A program made the position numbers and the translations under genes. This document shows, one piece after another, positions 8,706 to 16,766 of a stretch of DNA of 64,000 nucleotides. Below the pieces are notes generated by a model that saw only the letters and a program-made list of their open reading frames with translations, had not been told where the DNA came from and did not search any database. The DNA comes from Rhizobiaceae bacterium. GTDB lineage: Bacteria > Pseudomonadota > Alphaproteobacteria > Rhizobiales > Rhizobiaceae. Every line of letters begins with the position of its first letter. The stretch's first letter is position 1. The stretch covers positions 1,178,001-1,242,000 of the forward strand of contig JAILWO010000002.1 of assembly GCA_025698895.1 (NCBI GenBank). Direction: 5' to 3'.

Positions 8706-9044
8706 CGGGGCCTCCTCATGATGCATGGACCTGATGTGGGCTTCCGCCCCGCACGACCCGGAATTTCTGTTTGAGCTTTAAGTGTCGCGTGCTGAGCCTG
8801 AGATTACCCCGCAACGGGGAACTGACTTTTGCCCCTCGGTCGGGGCGCGACGCGACCGACCAGGGGCTAATTGCCCGCGATGGGACAGACCCGCTTCAAG
8901 ACAGGTGAGTGGTGGGTGTTCATACCCCAGAACTGGGAAGTTTCGCGAGGCATGTCAAGCCAGGACACGCGTTCCATTGCGCCGCAGCATCATTCCTCTC
9001 TTTCACGGCTATTCGTCATATGTATGATCATAGCCATGGCTCCC

Positions 9045-9401
9045 AGCTCCGTGCGGTGGGTGGAGAGCGTGGACGACCCGAACGGCATGCGCCTGCGTGT
9101 CATGCAGAACAACATCTTCCTCGACACGTTCAAACGCTCGGGGCAAACGCCACGCCTATGGCTTTCGGTGAAGTCTTCACCGCGCTGGAAACGGGGCGAT
9201 CGACGCACAGGAGAATCCCTTCGTGACGATCGATACCTCGCAGTTCTACGAGGTGCGGGACTACCTCTCCGTTACGCGGCACGCCTGCACGTCGGCAATG
9301 GCGAGATCACGTTTTCGGACAAGCCGGGCATCGGCACGGAACTCCAGCCAGGCCTGGAAAAACGCACCGATGCCCGCGTGCGCCGGTCAAGGGCGGCGTA
9401 G
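9045..9401 (+). pseudogene. Remnant: frameshifted TRAP-transporter DctP fused to end of an enolase-superfamily dehydratase
   Basis: Reading across three frames recovers a DctP solute-binding fragment: VDDPNGMRLRVMQNNIFLDT in one frame, then LGANATPMAFGEVFTALETG in the second, then AIDAQENPFVTIDTSQFYEV and YLSVTRHA in the third. Directly after this the frame changes again to NGEITFSDKPGIGTELQPGL, which is typical of the extreme C-terminus of mandelate-racemase-type sugar-acid dehydratases. Two frameshifts plus a fusion point near 9285 show a decayed sugar-acid uptake and catabolism locus. No intact start or domain remains. Confidence 0.8.
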
Positions 9402-9404
9402 GTC

Positions 9405-10313
9405 GTGACCGGAATGCAGGCATTGCGCCACCGGCGGGAGAACGCCGCGACGCTCGGCGTTCTGGTGATGCTTTTCGGCATCTTCGTTTTCGTGGTCAAC
9501 GACACGCTCGGCAAATGGCTCGTCCAGAGCTTCGCCATAGGGCAGGTGCTGTTCATGCGCTCCGCGGCCGCGCTCCTCGTGCTGGTGATAATCATGCGCG
9601 GCAAGGGCGTGCGGCAGGCCATCCGTGCCGAAAAGCCGGGGATGCAGGCGCTCAGGGCGATCCTCGCGACGGTCGAGGTGATCGCCTTCTACGGTGCCGT
9701 CATGTTTTTGCCCCTGGCCGACACGATGGCGTTCTGGCTCGCCGCGCCGCTTTACGTGGCCGCGCTGTCGCCGTTCGTGCTTGGCGAGCATGTCGGCTGG
9801 CGGCGGTGGACGGCGATCATTGTCGGCTTCATCGGCGTTCTGATCGTCCTGCGACCGTCGGGTGACAGCTTCACGGTACCAGCCTTCATCGCCGTTGGCG
9901 GCAGCCTGGCCTTCGCGCTCATGATGCTGACGGCGCGTTCGCTGCGCGGCACGCCAGACAAGACGCTCTCCTTCTGGCAGACCATCGCGGCACTGATCGG
10001 CGGAGCCGCTCTTGCACCCTTTGGCTGGGCTATGCCCAGCCTCGTCGATTTCCTCCTTCTGGGAATTCTCGGCCTGCTGGCGATGTTCGCTCATATCTGC
10101 GTCACCCGCGCCTTCAAGCTCGCCGATGCCGCCACCGTCGCGCCGCTGCAATACACGATGCTGATCTGGGCGGCGCTGTTTGGCTATCTTGTTTTCGGTG
10201 ACGTTCCGCGCCCTGCGATGATCCTCGGCTCGCTGATCATTATCGCTTCGGGACTGTTCGTGTTTTTCCGTGAGCGCAGACAGGACAGACAGGCCGTGGC
10301 GACCCAGCTTTAG
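9405..10313 (+). CDS. DMT superfamily permease (EamA family)
   Basis: A 302-residue inner-membrane protein with ten predicted hydrophobic helices and two EamA repeats, roughly residues 15-145 and 165-295. The first repeat ends in the typical FVLGEHVGWRRWTAIIVGFI, the second in YLVFGDVPRPAMILGSLIII. Substrate unknown; relatives export amino acids or metabolites. GTG at 9405 or ATG at 9414 could start it; an AGGT motif about 10 bp before 9414 slightly favours the latter. It lies between the degraded dctP remnant and the tRNA-Glu-integrated element. Confidence 0.85.
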   Translation: MTGMQALRHRRENAATLGVLVMLFGIFVFVVNDTLGKWLVQSFAIGQVLFMRSAAALLVLVIIMRGKGVRQAIRAEKPGMQALRAILATVEVIAFYGAVMFLPLADTMAFWLAAPLYVAALSPFVLGEHVGWRRWTAIIVGFIGVLIVLRPSGDSFTVPAFIAVGGSLAFALMMLTARSLRGTPDKTLSFWQTIAALIGGAALAPFGWAMPSLVDFLLLGILGLLAMFAHICVTRAFKLADAATVAPLQYTMLIWAALFGYLVFGDVPRPAMILGSLIIIASGLFVFFRERRQDRQAVATQL

Positions 10314-10392
10314 GGCGGCAAGAAAGGGCGGCCGAAGGCTGGCCGACGCTGGCGCCCGTGACTTACTGAAATTGCGTGGAAAACTTGACGCC

Positions 10393-10440
10393 TTGGCACG
10401 CCCAACGGGACTCGAACCCGTGTTTCCGCCGTGAAAGGGC
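10393..10440. repeat. attL: 48-bp direct repeat of tRNA-Glu 3' part
   Basis: Identical to 20248-20295. It spans the tRNA sequence from the encoded CCA end through the T-arm to the anticodon stem. Beyond 10440 similarity to the tRNA stops, so this is the displaced fragment left by integration, not a second tRNA gene. Confidence 0.95.
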
Positions 10441-10507
10441 GCCAGGAGACGCATTCCCGAGATAGCCCGAACTAGCCGCCGATGCGCACAAGACGTTGAA
10501 ATCAAAG

Positions 10508-10577
10508 ATATTACGACTGCAGAGGCTAAAAGGGGCTAGCGCACGAGTCGCCCGGCATATTACCCTGATATTACCCT
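10508..10577. repeat. Candidate integrase arm-binding repeats near attL
   Basis: ATATTAC occurs at 10508-10514 and the longer ATATTACCCT at 10557-10566 and 10568-10577, the last two 11 bp apart and directly before the integrase gene. A further copy, ATATTACCC, lies near the other end at 20168-20176. Short repeats clustered near both att sites are the usual arrangement of integrase arm sites. Binding is inferred. Confidence 0.5.
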
Positions 10578-10614
10578 CCCGGCTGGCGCGGAGGGCGGCG
10601 GAAGGGAGCAGGCG

Positions 10615-12024
10615 ATGGCGAGGACGGTGAGGGACGCAAGGCTGGAGACGCGTGCCGCGCGCGACAGGCTGAGGGTGGGCGATATCGTGCACTGGCGCAC
10701 GCTCGTGCCGGAGCAGCTTCATCTCGGCTACAGGCGCAGGAGCGGCGGAACCCCCGGCAGGTGGATCGTCCGCCGCTACATAGGGCAGGACGCGGCCGGG
10801 AAGGGGCGATATCTGAAGAAGACGCTGGAGGCGGTGGCCGACGACTACCAGGATGCGGACGGCATGACGGTCCTTTCCTTCGCCGACGCACAGCGGCAGG
10901 CGTACGAGATGGCCGACCGCGCGTCCGCCGCCCCCCGGCCGGAGTGCGACGCCACCGTGCGCGACGTGCTGGAGGCCTACACCGCCGACCGCGACCGCCG
11001 CGAGTCCGGCCGGCAGGGACGGCCGATCCGCTCCGACGCAACCCAGCGCCTGACCCGCTACGTGCTCGGTGCCGAGGGGAGGGGCATCGCGGCGGCACCG
11101 CTGGCGGCCGTTCGGCTGGCGGCTCTCTCCGAGGCCGACTTGAGGCGCTGGCGCGCCGGCCTGCCCGGCACCCTGAGGGCGACGACCGTGCGCCGGCTGA
11201 CGAACGACCTGAGGGCAGGGCTGAACGCCGGCTACGCGGCTCGTCGCGAGGAGCTGGACCCGGCAGTGCCCAAGATCGTGGAGTTCGGGCTGCGTACGCC
11301 CCCCACCGACGACGAGCCGAGCGATTCCGCCGTGCGCGACGACCAGATACTGTCCGACGCCGAGGTGGGACGGCTGATCGCCGCCGCACGAGACGTGGAC
11401 GCCGAGGACGGATGGGAGGGCGACCTGCTGCGCATGGTGCTGGTGCTCGCCGCCACCGGCGCAAGGTTCTCGCAGGTGGCGCGCCTCCGCGTGTGCGATC
11501 TGCAGGCGGAGCAGCAGCGCCTGATGGTTCCCGCCAGCCGCAAGGGCAACCGCAGGAAGGAGCAGACGCACTCCCCCGTGCCGATCGGGCAGGACGTGAT
11601 TGCGGCGCTGCTGCCGGCAGTGGCGGGTCGCGGTCCGGATGCTCCCCTGCTGGAGCGCTGGCGCGTGAGGCAGGTTGAGGCGACGCGGTGGGAGCGGGTG
11701 GAGCGCGGTCGATGGCAGTCGGCGTCCGAGCTGACGCGGCCGTGGCGGCGGGTGCGCACCCGCGCCGGACTGCCCACCGCGATACCCTATGCGCTGCGCC
11801 ACTCGTCCATCGTGCGCGGCATCCGGGCCAACCTGCCCATTCGGCTGGTGGCCGCAGCGCACGACACCTCCGTCGGCATCGTGGAGAAGCACTACAGCCG
11901 CTACATCGTGTCGGGGCTGGAGGCGATGCTGCGCGCCGCCGTGGTGCCGCTGGTACCGCCGGACGGGGCCGGGGGTAACGTGGTGCCGCTCGCGCCGTCG
12001 GAGCCGAGGCGGGCGGCTCGGTGA
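10615..12024 (+). CDS. int: Tyrosine recombinase integrase
   Basis: A 469-residue phage-type integrase next to attL. The catalytic domain (about 240-435) shows R284 (ATGARFSQ), the box-II motif YALRHSS with R395, H416 (AAAHDTS), and nucleophile Y427 (EKHYSRYI). Box II has tyrosine at the usual histidine place (Y392), a known variant. The N-terminal half carries the SAM-like core-binding region (about 110-210) and possibly an arm-binding domain. ATG at 10615 follows a GC-rich leader with arm-type repeats. The stop overlaps the next gene by 4 bp (GTGA). It integrates the element at tRNA-Glu. Confidence 0.93.
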   Translation: MARTVRDARLETRAARDRLRVGDIVHWRTLVPEQLHLGYRRRSGGTPGRWIVRRYIGQDAAGKGRYLKKTLEAVADDYQDADGMTVLSFADAQRQAYEMADRASAAPRPECDATVRDVLEAYTADRDRRESGRQGRPIRSDATQRLTRYVLGAEGRGIAAAPLAAVRLAALSEADLRRWRAGLPGTLRATTVRRLTNDLRAGLNAGYAARREELDPAVPKIVEFGLRTPPTDDEPSDSAVRDDQILSDAEVGRLIAAARDVDAEDGWEGDLLRMVLVLAATGARFSQVARLRVCDLQAEQQRLMVPASRKGNRRKEQTHSPVPIGQDVIAALLPAVAGRGPDAPLLERWRVRQVEATRWERVERGRWQSASELTRPWRRVRTRAGLPTAIPYALRHSSIVRGIRANLPIRLVAAAHDTSVGIVEKHYSRYIVSGLEAMLRAAVVPLVPPDGAGGNVVPLAPSEPRRAAR

Positions 12025-12710
12025 GCGCCGACGTGCCCCCACGGCCGCACCGGCTGGCCGACTGGACGGAGGACACGGTCGTGCCCCCATGGCCCCGGTC
12101 GGCGGCGGACATGCGCCGGCTGTCCGCTCTGGCCGACTGGGCGGAGGACAGTGTCCCCGAGGAGCTGCATCGGCGTCGCGAGGCAGAGTGGCAGCGGCAG
12201 ACGGGGCTGACGCGAGACGAGGCTCGGCGCACGCTTCTGCGGGCGGACGAGAAGGCCATGCTCGTCTCCGCCTTCGCCGGCTCGGGAGCCGAGGGCCGGT
12301 GGGATGCGGTCGCCGCGCACCTGTCCGACAGGAACCACTCGGCAGAGTTCGTCCGGATCGTCGCGGAGATTCTCCGGCTGGGGGGCTTCTCATCCAAGGC
12401 GAGGCTGGACGACTACGACGACCTGAAGATCGCGGAGGAGGTCGACCTGACGAGCGCGGTGCTCGCGCAGCACTACCCGGACCGGGGCACGCAGGCCGTG
12501 GCGCAGATGGCGACCAGACTCGTCGCGATACGTCTCCTTCCGGCGTCGGACACCCCGGATGCGGAGCTGCTGCGTCGCCAGACGGCCGATGTGCAGCGCG
12601 CGAGGAAGCGCATCCGCGACGGCCACAAGGCCGACCTGCGTCGGCTGTGCTGGCTGACCACGAGAAGCGCCACCATCGAGGACCACGAGGAAGCCGCGCC
12701 GCCCACGTAG
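12021..12710 (+). CDS. Unknown element protein with N-terminal LADW repeat
   Basis: A 229-residue soluble protein, not recognised. Two short similar segments open it: HRLADWTEDTV (about 10-20) and SALADWAEDSV (about 35-45), pointing to an internal duplication or two copies of a binding helix. The rest is predicted helical, with RIVAEILRLGGFSSKARLDD in the middle, and ends in an acidic, low-complexity tail. GTG at 12021 overlaps the integrase stop, so it is co-translated with the integrase. The terminator-like hairpin at 12697 overlaps its end. Its position suggests a directionality or regulatory factor, which is inference. Confidence 0.6.
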   Translation: MSADVPPRPHRLADWTEDTVVPPWPRSAADMRRLSALADWAEDSVPEELHRRREAEWQRQTGLTRDEARRTLLRADEKAMLVSAFAGSGAEGRWDAVAAHLSDRNHSAEFVRIVAEILRLGGFSSKARLDDYDDLKIAEEVDLTSAVLAQHYPDRGTQAVAQMATRLVAIRLLPASDTPDAELLRRQTADVQRARKRIRDGHKADLRRLCWLTTRSATIEDHEEAAPPT

Positions 12711-12716
12711 GCGGCG
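12697..12716. repeat. Hairpin with 7-bp stem, first of two similar copies
   Basis: CGCCGCC (12697-12703) pairs perfectly with GGCGGCG (12710-12716) around the loop CACGTA. A near copy with loop CACGAA lies at 13121-13144, so the two hairpins bracket the 97-residue gene at 12812. They could be terminators without T-runs or protein-binding RNA/DNA structures. Confidence 0.55.
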
Positions 12717-12811
12717 TGGTGCGTGGGCTGACTCTCGCGCCGAGACGAGCGACTCCTAGCGTGCACGAGCCGCCGCATGGTGCGTCGGCCGACAGCACGA
12801 GAGGAACACAC

Positions 12812-13105
12812 ATGACCAGCCTGCGCTGCAACTGGAACAAGAACGACGCGACGCGCCTCGTGCGCTGCCTCGCCACGGAGCTGTACCGTCGCGGACATCG
12901 CGGACGCGATCTGGTGGCGCGCGTCCGGCTCCACTTGCCGATGCTCGACAGCTTCTTCGGCCACCCAGTGTCGGACGGCGCGATAGAGTCGTGCGGCTAC
13001 AACGGCTGCCTCGACCGGAACGATCCGGTCGGCGACCCGAAGTGCTGGGACGTCTTGGTAGTCGCACGCATGCTGATCGACAAGAAGATCTACATGCTCG
13101 CATAG
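12812..13105 (+). CDS. Unknown 97-residue element protein
   Basis: ATG at 12812 is preceded by AGAGGA at a 7-bp spacing, the best initiation signal in this stretch; the longer open frame upstream lies antiparallel to coding sequence and is rejected. The protein begins MTSLRCNWNKNDATRLVRCL, contains CGYNGCLDRNDPVGDPKCWD with four cysteines in total, and ends in a hydrophobic KKIYMLA. No family is recognised. It stands alone between two like hairpins, so it may be a separately transcribed regulator. A cysteine-based metal site is possible but not shown. Confidence 0.55.
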   Translation: MTSLRCNWNKNDATRLVRCLATELYRRGHRGRDLVARVRLHLPMLDSFFGHPVSDGAIESCGYNGCLDRNDPVGDPKCWDVLVVARMLIDKKIYMLA

Positions 13106-13120
13106 CAGCAGCACATGTCT

Positions 13121-13144
13121 CGCGCCGCCCACGAAGGCGGCGCG
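13121..13144. repeat. Hairpin with 9-bp stem, second copy
   Basis: CGCGCCGCC (13121-13129) pairs perfectly with GGCGGCGCG (13136-13144), loop CACGAA. It shares stem core and loop CACGNA with the hairpin at 12697-12716 and follows the stop of the 97-residue gene by 16 bp. Confidence 0.55.
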
Positions 13145-13215
13145 GTACTCGTATTATCGCACAGGCCGGCTGCGGCTAGCCTTGCGGTGTCTGTACAAGC
13201 CAAAGGAGGCACCCC

Positions 13216-13512
13216 GTGGACACCAAGCCGAAGAGCAACGACGCCCCGGCCGAGCGGCTGGCCTACACCATCCCCGAGTTCTGCCGAGCGGCAGGCATAT
13301 CGACCCCGACGTACTACAAGATGCGCGCCGAGGGCCGCGCCCCGGCCGAGATTCGCCTGTGCGGATCGGCCGTGCGCATCTCGGCCGAGGCCGTGCGCGA
13401 GTGGATTGCCGCGCGCCAGAACCCCATCGGAGCGGAGGCCGAGGCGGTGCGCGCGCACGCCGAGCGAGCGAGGGCGCGGTCGAGAGCGGCCACCTCGCGC
13501 GGTGCGGCCTGA
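13216..13512 (+). CDS. AlpA/excisionase-like helix-turn-helix protein
   Basis: A 98-residue DNA-binding protein. Residues about 16-62 form a MerR/AlpA-type winged helix-turn-helix: LAYTIPEFCRAAGISTPTYY, KMRAEGRAPAEIRLCGSAVR, then ISAEAVREWIAARQ, the usual 'select a pocket, wing, end helix' order. An alanine/arginine-rich tail follows. GTG at 13216 has AAAGGAGG at a 6-bp spacing, the strongest ribosome binding site in the element. In satellites such proteins act as activator of excision and replication (AlpA) or as Xis. Position just ahead of the primase operon fits that role. Confidence 0.78.
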   Translation: MDTKPKSNDAPAERLAYTIPEFCRAAGISTPTYYKMRAEGRAPAEIRLCGSAVRISAEAVREWIAARQNPIGAEAEAVRAHAERARARSRAATSRGAA

Positions 13513-13524
13513 GGGGGAGCGGCC

Positions 13525-13875
13525 ATGACGAAGAACCAGCCAGACGACAGGGCGTCGCCCTTCGCCTCTGCCGTCGCCGCTCACGAGGCGGCGCTGGCGC
13601 GCAATCCGGAGCCACGACGCTACAACATAGGAACCGAGGCGCGTCCACGCTGGGTGATTCCGTTCGAGGAGCAGCACCCTCCGCGCCACGTGGTCGACCC
13701 GGAGCAGCTGGCCGCCGCGCGGCGCGCCGCCGCCGAGCACAGGGAGGCGCGGCGAAGGCAGATTGCCGCCTGTCCCGAGCTGATCGGCCAGATGACGCCG
13801 AAGTACGTTGCCCTTCTCCGCGCGACCGAGGCCGACGATGCCGAGACGCTGCGCATTTCGCGGAGGCTGCCATGA
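13525..13875 (+). CDS. Unknown 116-residue element protein
   Basis: ATG at 13525 follows GGGGAG by 5 bp. The protein is hydrophilic and mostly helical (HVVDPEQLAAARRAAAEHRE, then RRQIAACPELIGQMTPKYVA). No domain is recognised. Its stop overlaps the primase start by 4 bp (ATGA) and it follows the AlpA-like gene by 12 bp, so it is co-expressed with both. A replication accessory role is possible by context only. Confidence 0.6.
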   Translation: MTKNQPDDRASPFASAVAAHEAALARNPEPRRYNIGTEARPRWVIPFEEQHPPRHVVDPEQLAAARRAAAEHREARRRQIAACPELIGQMTPKYVALLRATEADDAETLRISRRLP

Positions 13876-15491
13876 ACCAGCCAGCAGAAGACCTTCGCGT
13901 CCGCGACTCCGACCCCGACCGAGCAGCGGACTTCCTTGCGCTGTTCGCCGGGGGAGAGGATCGCCACGGCACCTACGACGTGGCGCGTCTGCGCCTTGTC
14001 GGCGGTAAGATGGAGATGAAGGACGAGCGCGGCAACGGAGCTCGAACGTTGGAGGGCCCCCCGACCGAGGAGCTGTGGCGGCAGCATCTGGCCGGCGAGC
14101 GCCCGCTGGGCGTGATACCGCTGCGCGAGGACGGCATGTGCCGCTGGGGCGTGATCGACTCCGACGACTACACGCTGACCCTCGCCGACATCCTTGCGGC
14201 GGCGAAGAAGGAGCGTCTGCCGCTCCTCGTCTGCCGGTCCAAGTCGGGCGGGGCGCACCTGTTCCTGTTCTGCGCGGACTGGGTGCCGCAGGCCTCGATG
14301 GCGAGGGCTCTCGCGGCGATGCGGACTCGCCTCGGCATCGTGAAGGGCGAGTTGTTCCCGCCCGAGCACGGGACGGGAAACTGGCTGAACATGCCCTACT
14401 TCGGCGGCGACCAGACCGACCGCTGGTACGCCAAGACGGAGGGCGGACTCGCCGGCACGGTGTACGAGTTCCTGCGCGACGCCGAGGCCACGCGCGTCGG
14501 TCCGGAGGAGCTGGATCGGCTGGCGTCGTCGGCGGCAAGGCCCGTCGCCCCCGGAAGGAAGCCTCCGGCCGAGGCGACCGAGGACCAGCGCGCCAGAGCC
14601 GAGCGCGATCTGGAGCGGCACGCCGCAGAGATAGGCCGGCTGAAGGAAGGAGCCCGCAACACGACGCTGTACGGCCGCGCCAAGGACATGGCGCCGATGG
14701 TCGAGGCCGGCTGGATGAATCGCGACCGTGTCGTGAACGTGCTGCTCCGCGCGGCGCTGGAGAGCGAGCTGCCGCACGGCGAGGCGCTTGCCACGATCGA
14801 GAACGGGCTGAGAGACGGGAGGGACAGACCGCTGCCCGATGCCGAGGAGGACCGCCGACCGCAGATCGAGCGCATCGTGGTGTGGACCGGGGGAGAGGAC
14901 GTTCTGTGGGACGTGCACCTTGCCGGCCACGGCGTGCTGAAGGCGAAGCCGAAGGACGTGATGAACTTCAGCATCTTCAACACTCTGTGCGCCGCGCATC
15001 TCTACGTCTCCTTCCACAACATGAAGGTGAACGAGTGGAGCGACGCGGTGTACGCTGCCCTGCGCCATAGGGAGGTGCGGGAGATTCCCGCCGACGAGAC
15101 GCTGGATAGCCGGTTCCTCCTGCAGCTGCAGTCCTTCCTGACCGACCGCCACCGGGCGGAGAACAAGAGCGAGATACTCTCCTCGGGCTGGAGTGGTGTT
15201 GGCAGGCCGTGGCTGGACGACGAGTGCGAGCAGTCCGCCGAGCCGAGATACTACTTTCGCCACGTGGACCTCGTCCGCCACCTGAACACATCCGGAGTGC
15301 AGCCGTTTGCCAGCATGCGCGCCGAGGAGGCCGGCAGGCTGCTCGCGCGCAACTTCCGGGAGGGCATGGACTTCCAGAACACGACCCTGAACATCGGGGG
15401 CAAGACGGTGCGCGTGAAGTGGATACGGGCGGACCTGTTCGAGGAGATCCCGAGCATCGACCCCAGACCCATTCCGAGGGACCCCATGTGA
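13872..15491 (+). CDS. Archaeo-eukaryotic-type primase (TOTE/phage primase-like)
   Basis: The 539-residue protein has AEP primase motifs in its N-terminal half: the metal-binding hhhDxD as WGVIDSDDY (D96, D98), then SKSGGAHLFLF (residues 123-133, H129) as the sxH nucleotide-binding motif, and NWLNMPYFGGDQ as the third motif region. The same arrangement occurs in primases of TOTE conflict systems and of phage or satellite replication modules. The C-terminal half (about 330-539) has no Walker A helicase motif and may hold a DNA-binding module. It overlaps the previous gene by 4 bp and is followed directly by the repeat-rich, origin-like stretch. Most likely it primes replication of the element. 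Confidence 0.75.
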   Translation: MNQPAEDLRVRDSDPDRAADFLALFAGGEDRHGTYDVARLRLVGGKMEMKDERGNGARTLEGPPTEELWRQHLAGERPLGVIPLREDGMCRWGVIDSDDYTLTLADILAAAKKERLPLLVCRSKSGGAHLFLFCADWVPQASMARALAAMRTRLGIVKGELFPPEHGTGNWLNMPYFGGDQTDRWYAKTEGGLAGTVYEFLRDAEATRVGPEELDRLASSAARPVAPGRKPPAEATEDQRARAERDLERHAAEIGRLKEGARNTTLYGRAKDMAPMVEAGWMNRDRVVNVLLRAALESELPHGEALATIENGLRDGRDRPLPDAEEDRRPQIERIVVWTGGEDVLWDVHLAGHGVLKAKPKDVMNFSIFNTLCAAHLYVSFHNMKVNEWSDAVYAALRHREVREIPADETLDSRFLLQLQSFLTDRHRAENKSEILSSGWSGVGRPWLDDECEQSAEPRYYFRHVDLVRHLNTSGVQPFASMRAEEAGRLLARNFREGMDFQNTTLNIGGKTVRVKWIRADLFEEIPSIDPRPIPRDPM

Positions 15492-16041
15492 GTTCCGTCG
15501 CTGGGCAGGGCGCGTCGCAGGCAGGACCGTGCAGCACTGCCCAGAGGCGGCCGAGGGTAAGGGGCGTCCCGCCGACCCGGAACAGCCGTCGACGGTCCTG
15601 CGTGGGACGGCACGGGGTCGGTGGCGGCGGGTCGAGCGCTCGCCGGCCGCTGCGGGGGTTACGGGCCGATCCGCAGCGAGCCGAATATGCCCAAACGGGT
15701 AAAAACGCCCCAATACGTATGCGTATATACACGCGCGCGCGGGCGACCCATTTTACCCGTTTTACCCGTTTGCGAGCGTATTATACGAGGCTTTTCGAGG
15801 GCTTGCGGCAAACGGGTAGAGGGGTCTCCCCCGTTTCGACCCGTTTTCGCCCCCAGACTCTCCGATTCGCCCTCAAACTCTACGATTCCGCCTCCTTTTC
15901 CGGACCGCCTCCGACGGCACGACTCCGCCGTAGCGCGGCGCAAACCCGCGCCCACGTTAGCCCGGAAAAGCCAGCAAAATTAAGGTGTTGGCGCTCGCAC
16001 CACGCTATAATGGACGGCGACAGGGTAATAAGCGAGCAAAT
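15492..16041. other. Iteron-like repeats and AT-rich spots: candidate replication origin
   Basis: The only long gene-free stretch of the element. The core ACCCGTTT, or its complement AAACGGGT, recurs at 15693-15700, 15755-15762, 15764-15771, 15810-15817 and 15839-15846, with a degenerate ACCCATTT just before the pair. Between them are palindromic AT-rich spots (ATACGTAT 15713-15720; GCGTATTATACG around 15776-15787). Two imperfect 20-bp tandem repeats with the core ACTCT(C/A)CGATTC follow at about 15857-15895. Iterons next to a primase gene are typical of plasmid and satellite origins. Origin function is inferred. Confidence 0.6.
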
Positions 16042-16356
16042 ATGCCCCGCCGCAAGGCCGCCTATAGACGCCGCGTTCCGCGCCAGAAGGACGACGAAGC
16101 CGTTCGGATCGTCCGACGGCCAGCCCCCCGGCTTGTCTGCCGGCCGGAGCTGGTCGTCGTTGGCGGCTCCGAGGTGATCCGCGTCGTCGGTCGGCCGGGA
16201 TCGGGCATGTTCTCCGACGGCATGCCTGTGGCCGAGTTCCTTCGCCGGCTTCCGACGCGCGAGCGCGCCATGAGGATGATCGCCAGCGCGGTGAGCCGAG
16301 GCACCATCGAGCTGGTCTCGGCCGACGAGTTCGTTGCCGGCGAGCTCGCTCCGTGA
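16042..16356 (+). CDS. Unknown 104-residue element protein before terminase
   Basis: ATG at 16042 opens a basic N-terminus (MPRRKAAYRRRVPRQKDDEA) followed by a compact region ending LPTRERAMRMIASAVSRGTI and ELVSADEFVAGELAP. No family is recognised. The upstream context has no strong ribosome binding site, so the start is tentative. The stop overlaps the TerS-like gene start (GTGA), so it belongs to the terminase transcription unit. Confidence 0.6.
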   Translation: MPRRKAAYRRRVPRQKDDEAVRIVRRPAPRLVCRPELVVVGGSEVIRVVGRPGSGMFSDGMPVAEFLRRLPTRERAMRMIASAVSRGTIELVSADEFVAGELAP

Positions 16357-16766
16357 GCACCACGACCGCCCCCGGATCGGGCGTGAAGCCCATCTTCCGC
16401 GACGCCGCCCGCACCCGCGTGACCAACGGGCGCGACCTTCTGCCGGGCGTGGACGGCCGGACCATGTGGGCGCGCCGAATGCGCGACATCATGGCGCTGC
16501 ACATAGCCGACCTCGGCGGGCCGGATGCGTGCTCCGAGGCCGAGAAGTCGGTCGTCCGCCGCATAGCCACGCTGACCATCGAGATGGAGCGGCTGGAGCT
16601 GCGGTTCGCCACGGCAGCCCCCGACCACATCTCCCATCCGGACCTCGACATGTACTCGCGGCTGTCCAACACGCTGCGACGCCTTCTGGACATGACGGGT
16701 CTGGAGCGTCGGTCGCGCGACCTGACGCCCACGATAGACCAGTACATCCGGGAGGCCGCCGAGTGA
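16353..16766 (+). CDS. Terminase small subunit-like protein
   Basis: The 137-residue helical protein resembles proteins that precede large terminase genes in rhizobial prophages: LLPGVDGRTMWARRMRDIMA, then SEAEKSVVRRIATLTIEMER, then LDMYSRLSNTLRRLLDMTGL ending in ERRSRDLTP. Small terminases recognise the packaging site and stimulate the large subunit. The assignment comes from these sequence features, remembered rather than searched, and from its place: it overlaps the TerL start by one base (TGATG). GTG at 16353 is the start. Confidence 0.7.
   Translation: MSTTTAPGSGVKPIFRDAARTRVTNGRDLLPGVDGRTMWARRMRDIMALHIADLGGPDACSEAEKSVVRRIATLTIEMERLELRFATAAPDHISHPDLDMYSRLSNTLRRLLDMTGLERRSRDLTPTIDQYIREAAE

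Noticed and set aside
10393-10440. A second tRNA-Glu gene at the left end
   Set aside because: Only the 3' part is present; the D-arm and acceptor 5' strand are missing, so it is an attachment-site remnant.
11789-12811. Upstream extension of the 97-residue element gene
   Set aside because: It overlaps the integrase end and the 12021 gene in another frame; ATG 12812 has its own ribosome binding site.
10363-12876. Long minus-strand frames opposite the integrase
   Set aside because: Arg/Ser/Pro-rich composition and full overlap with a gene with intact catalytic residues.
15693-15847. A short CRISPR array
   Set aside because: The repeats are only 8-9 bp, in both orientations and irregularly spaced; iterons explain them better. 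No CRISPR array was seen elsewhere in the window.
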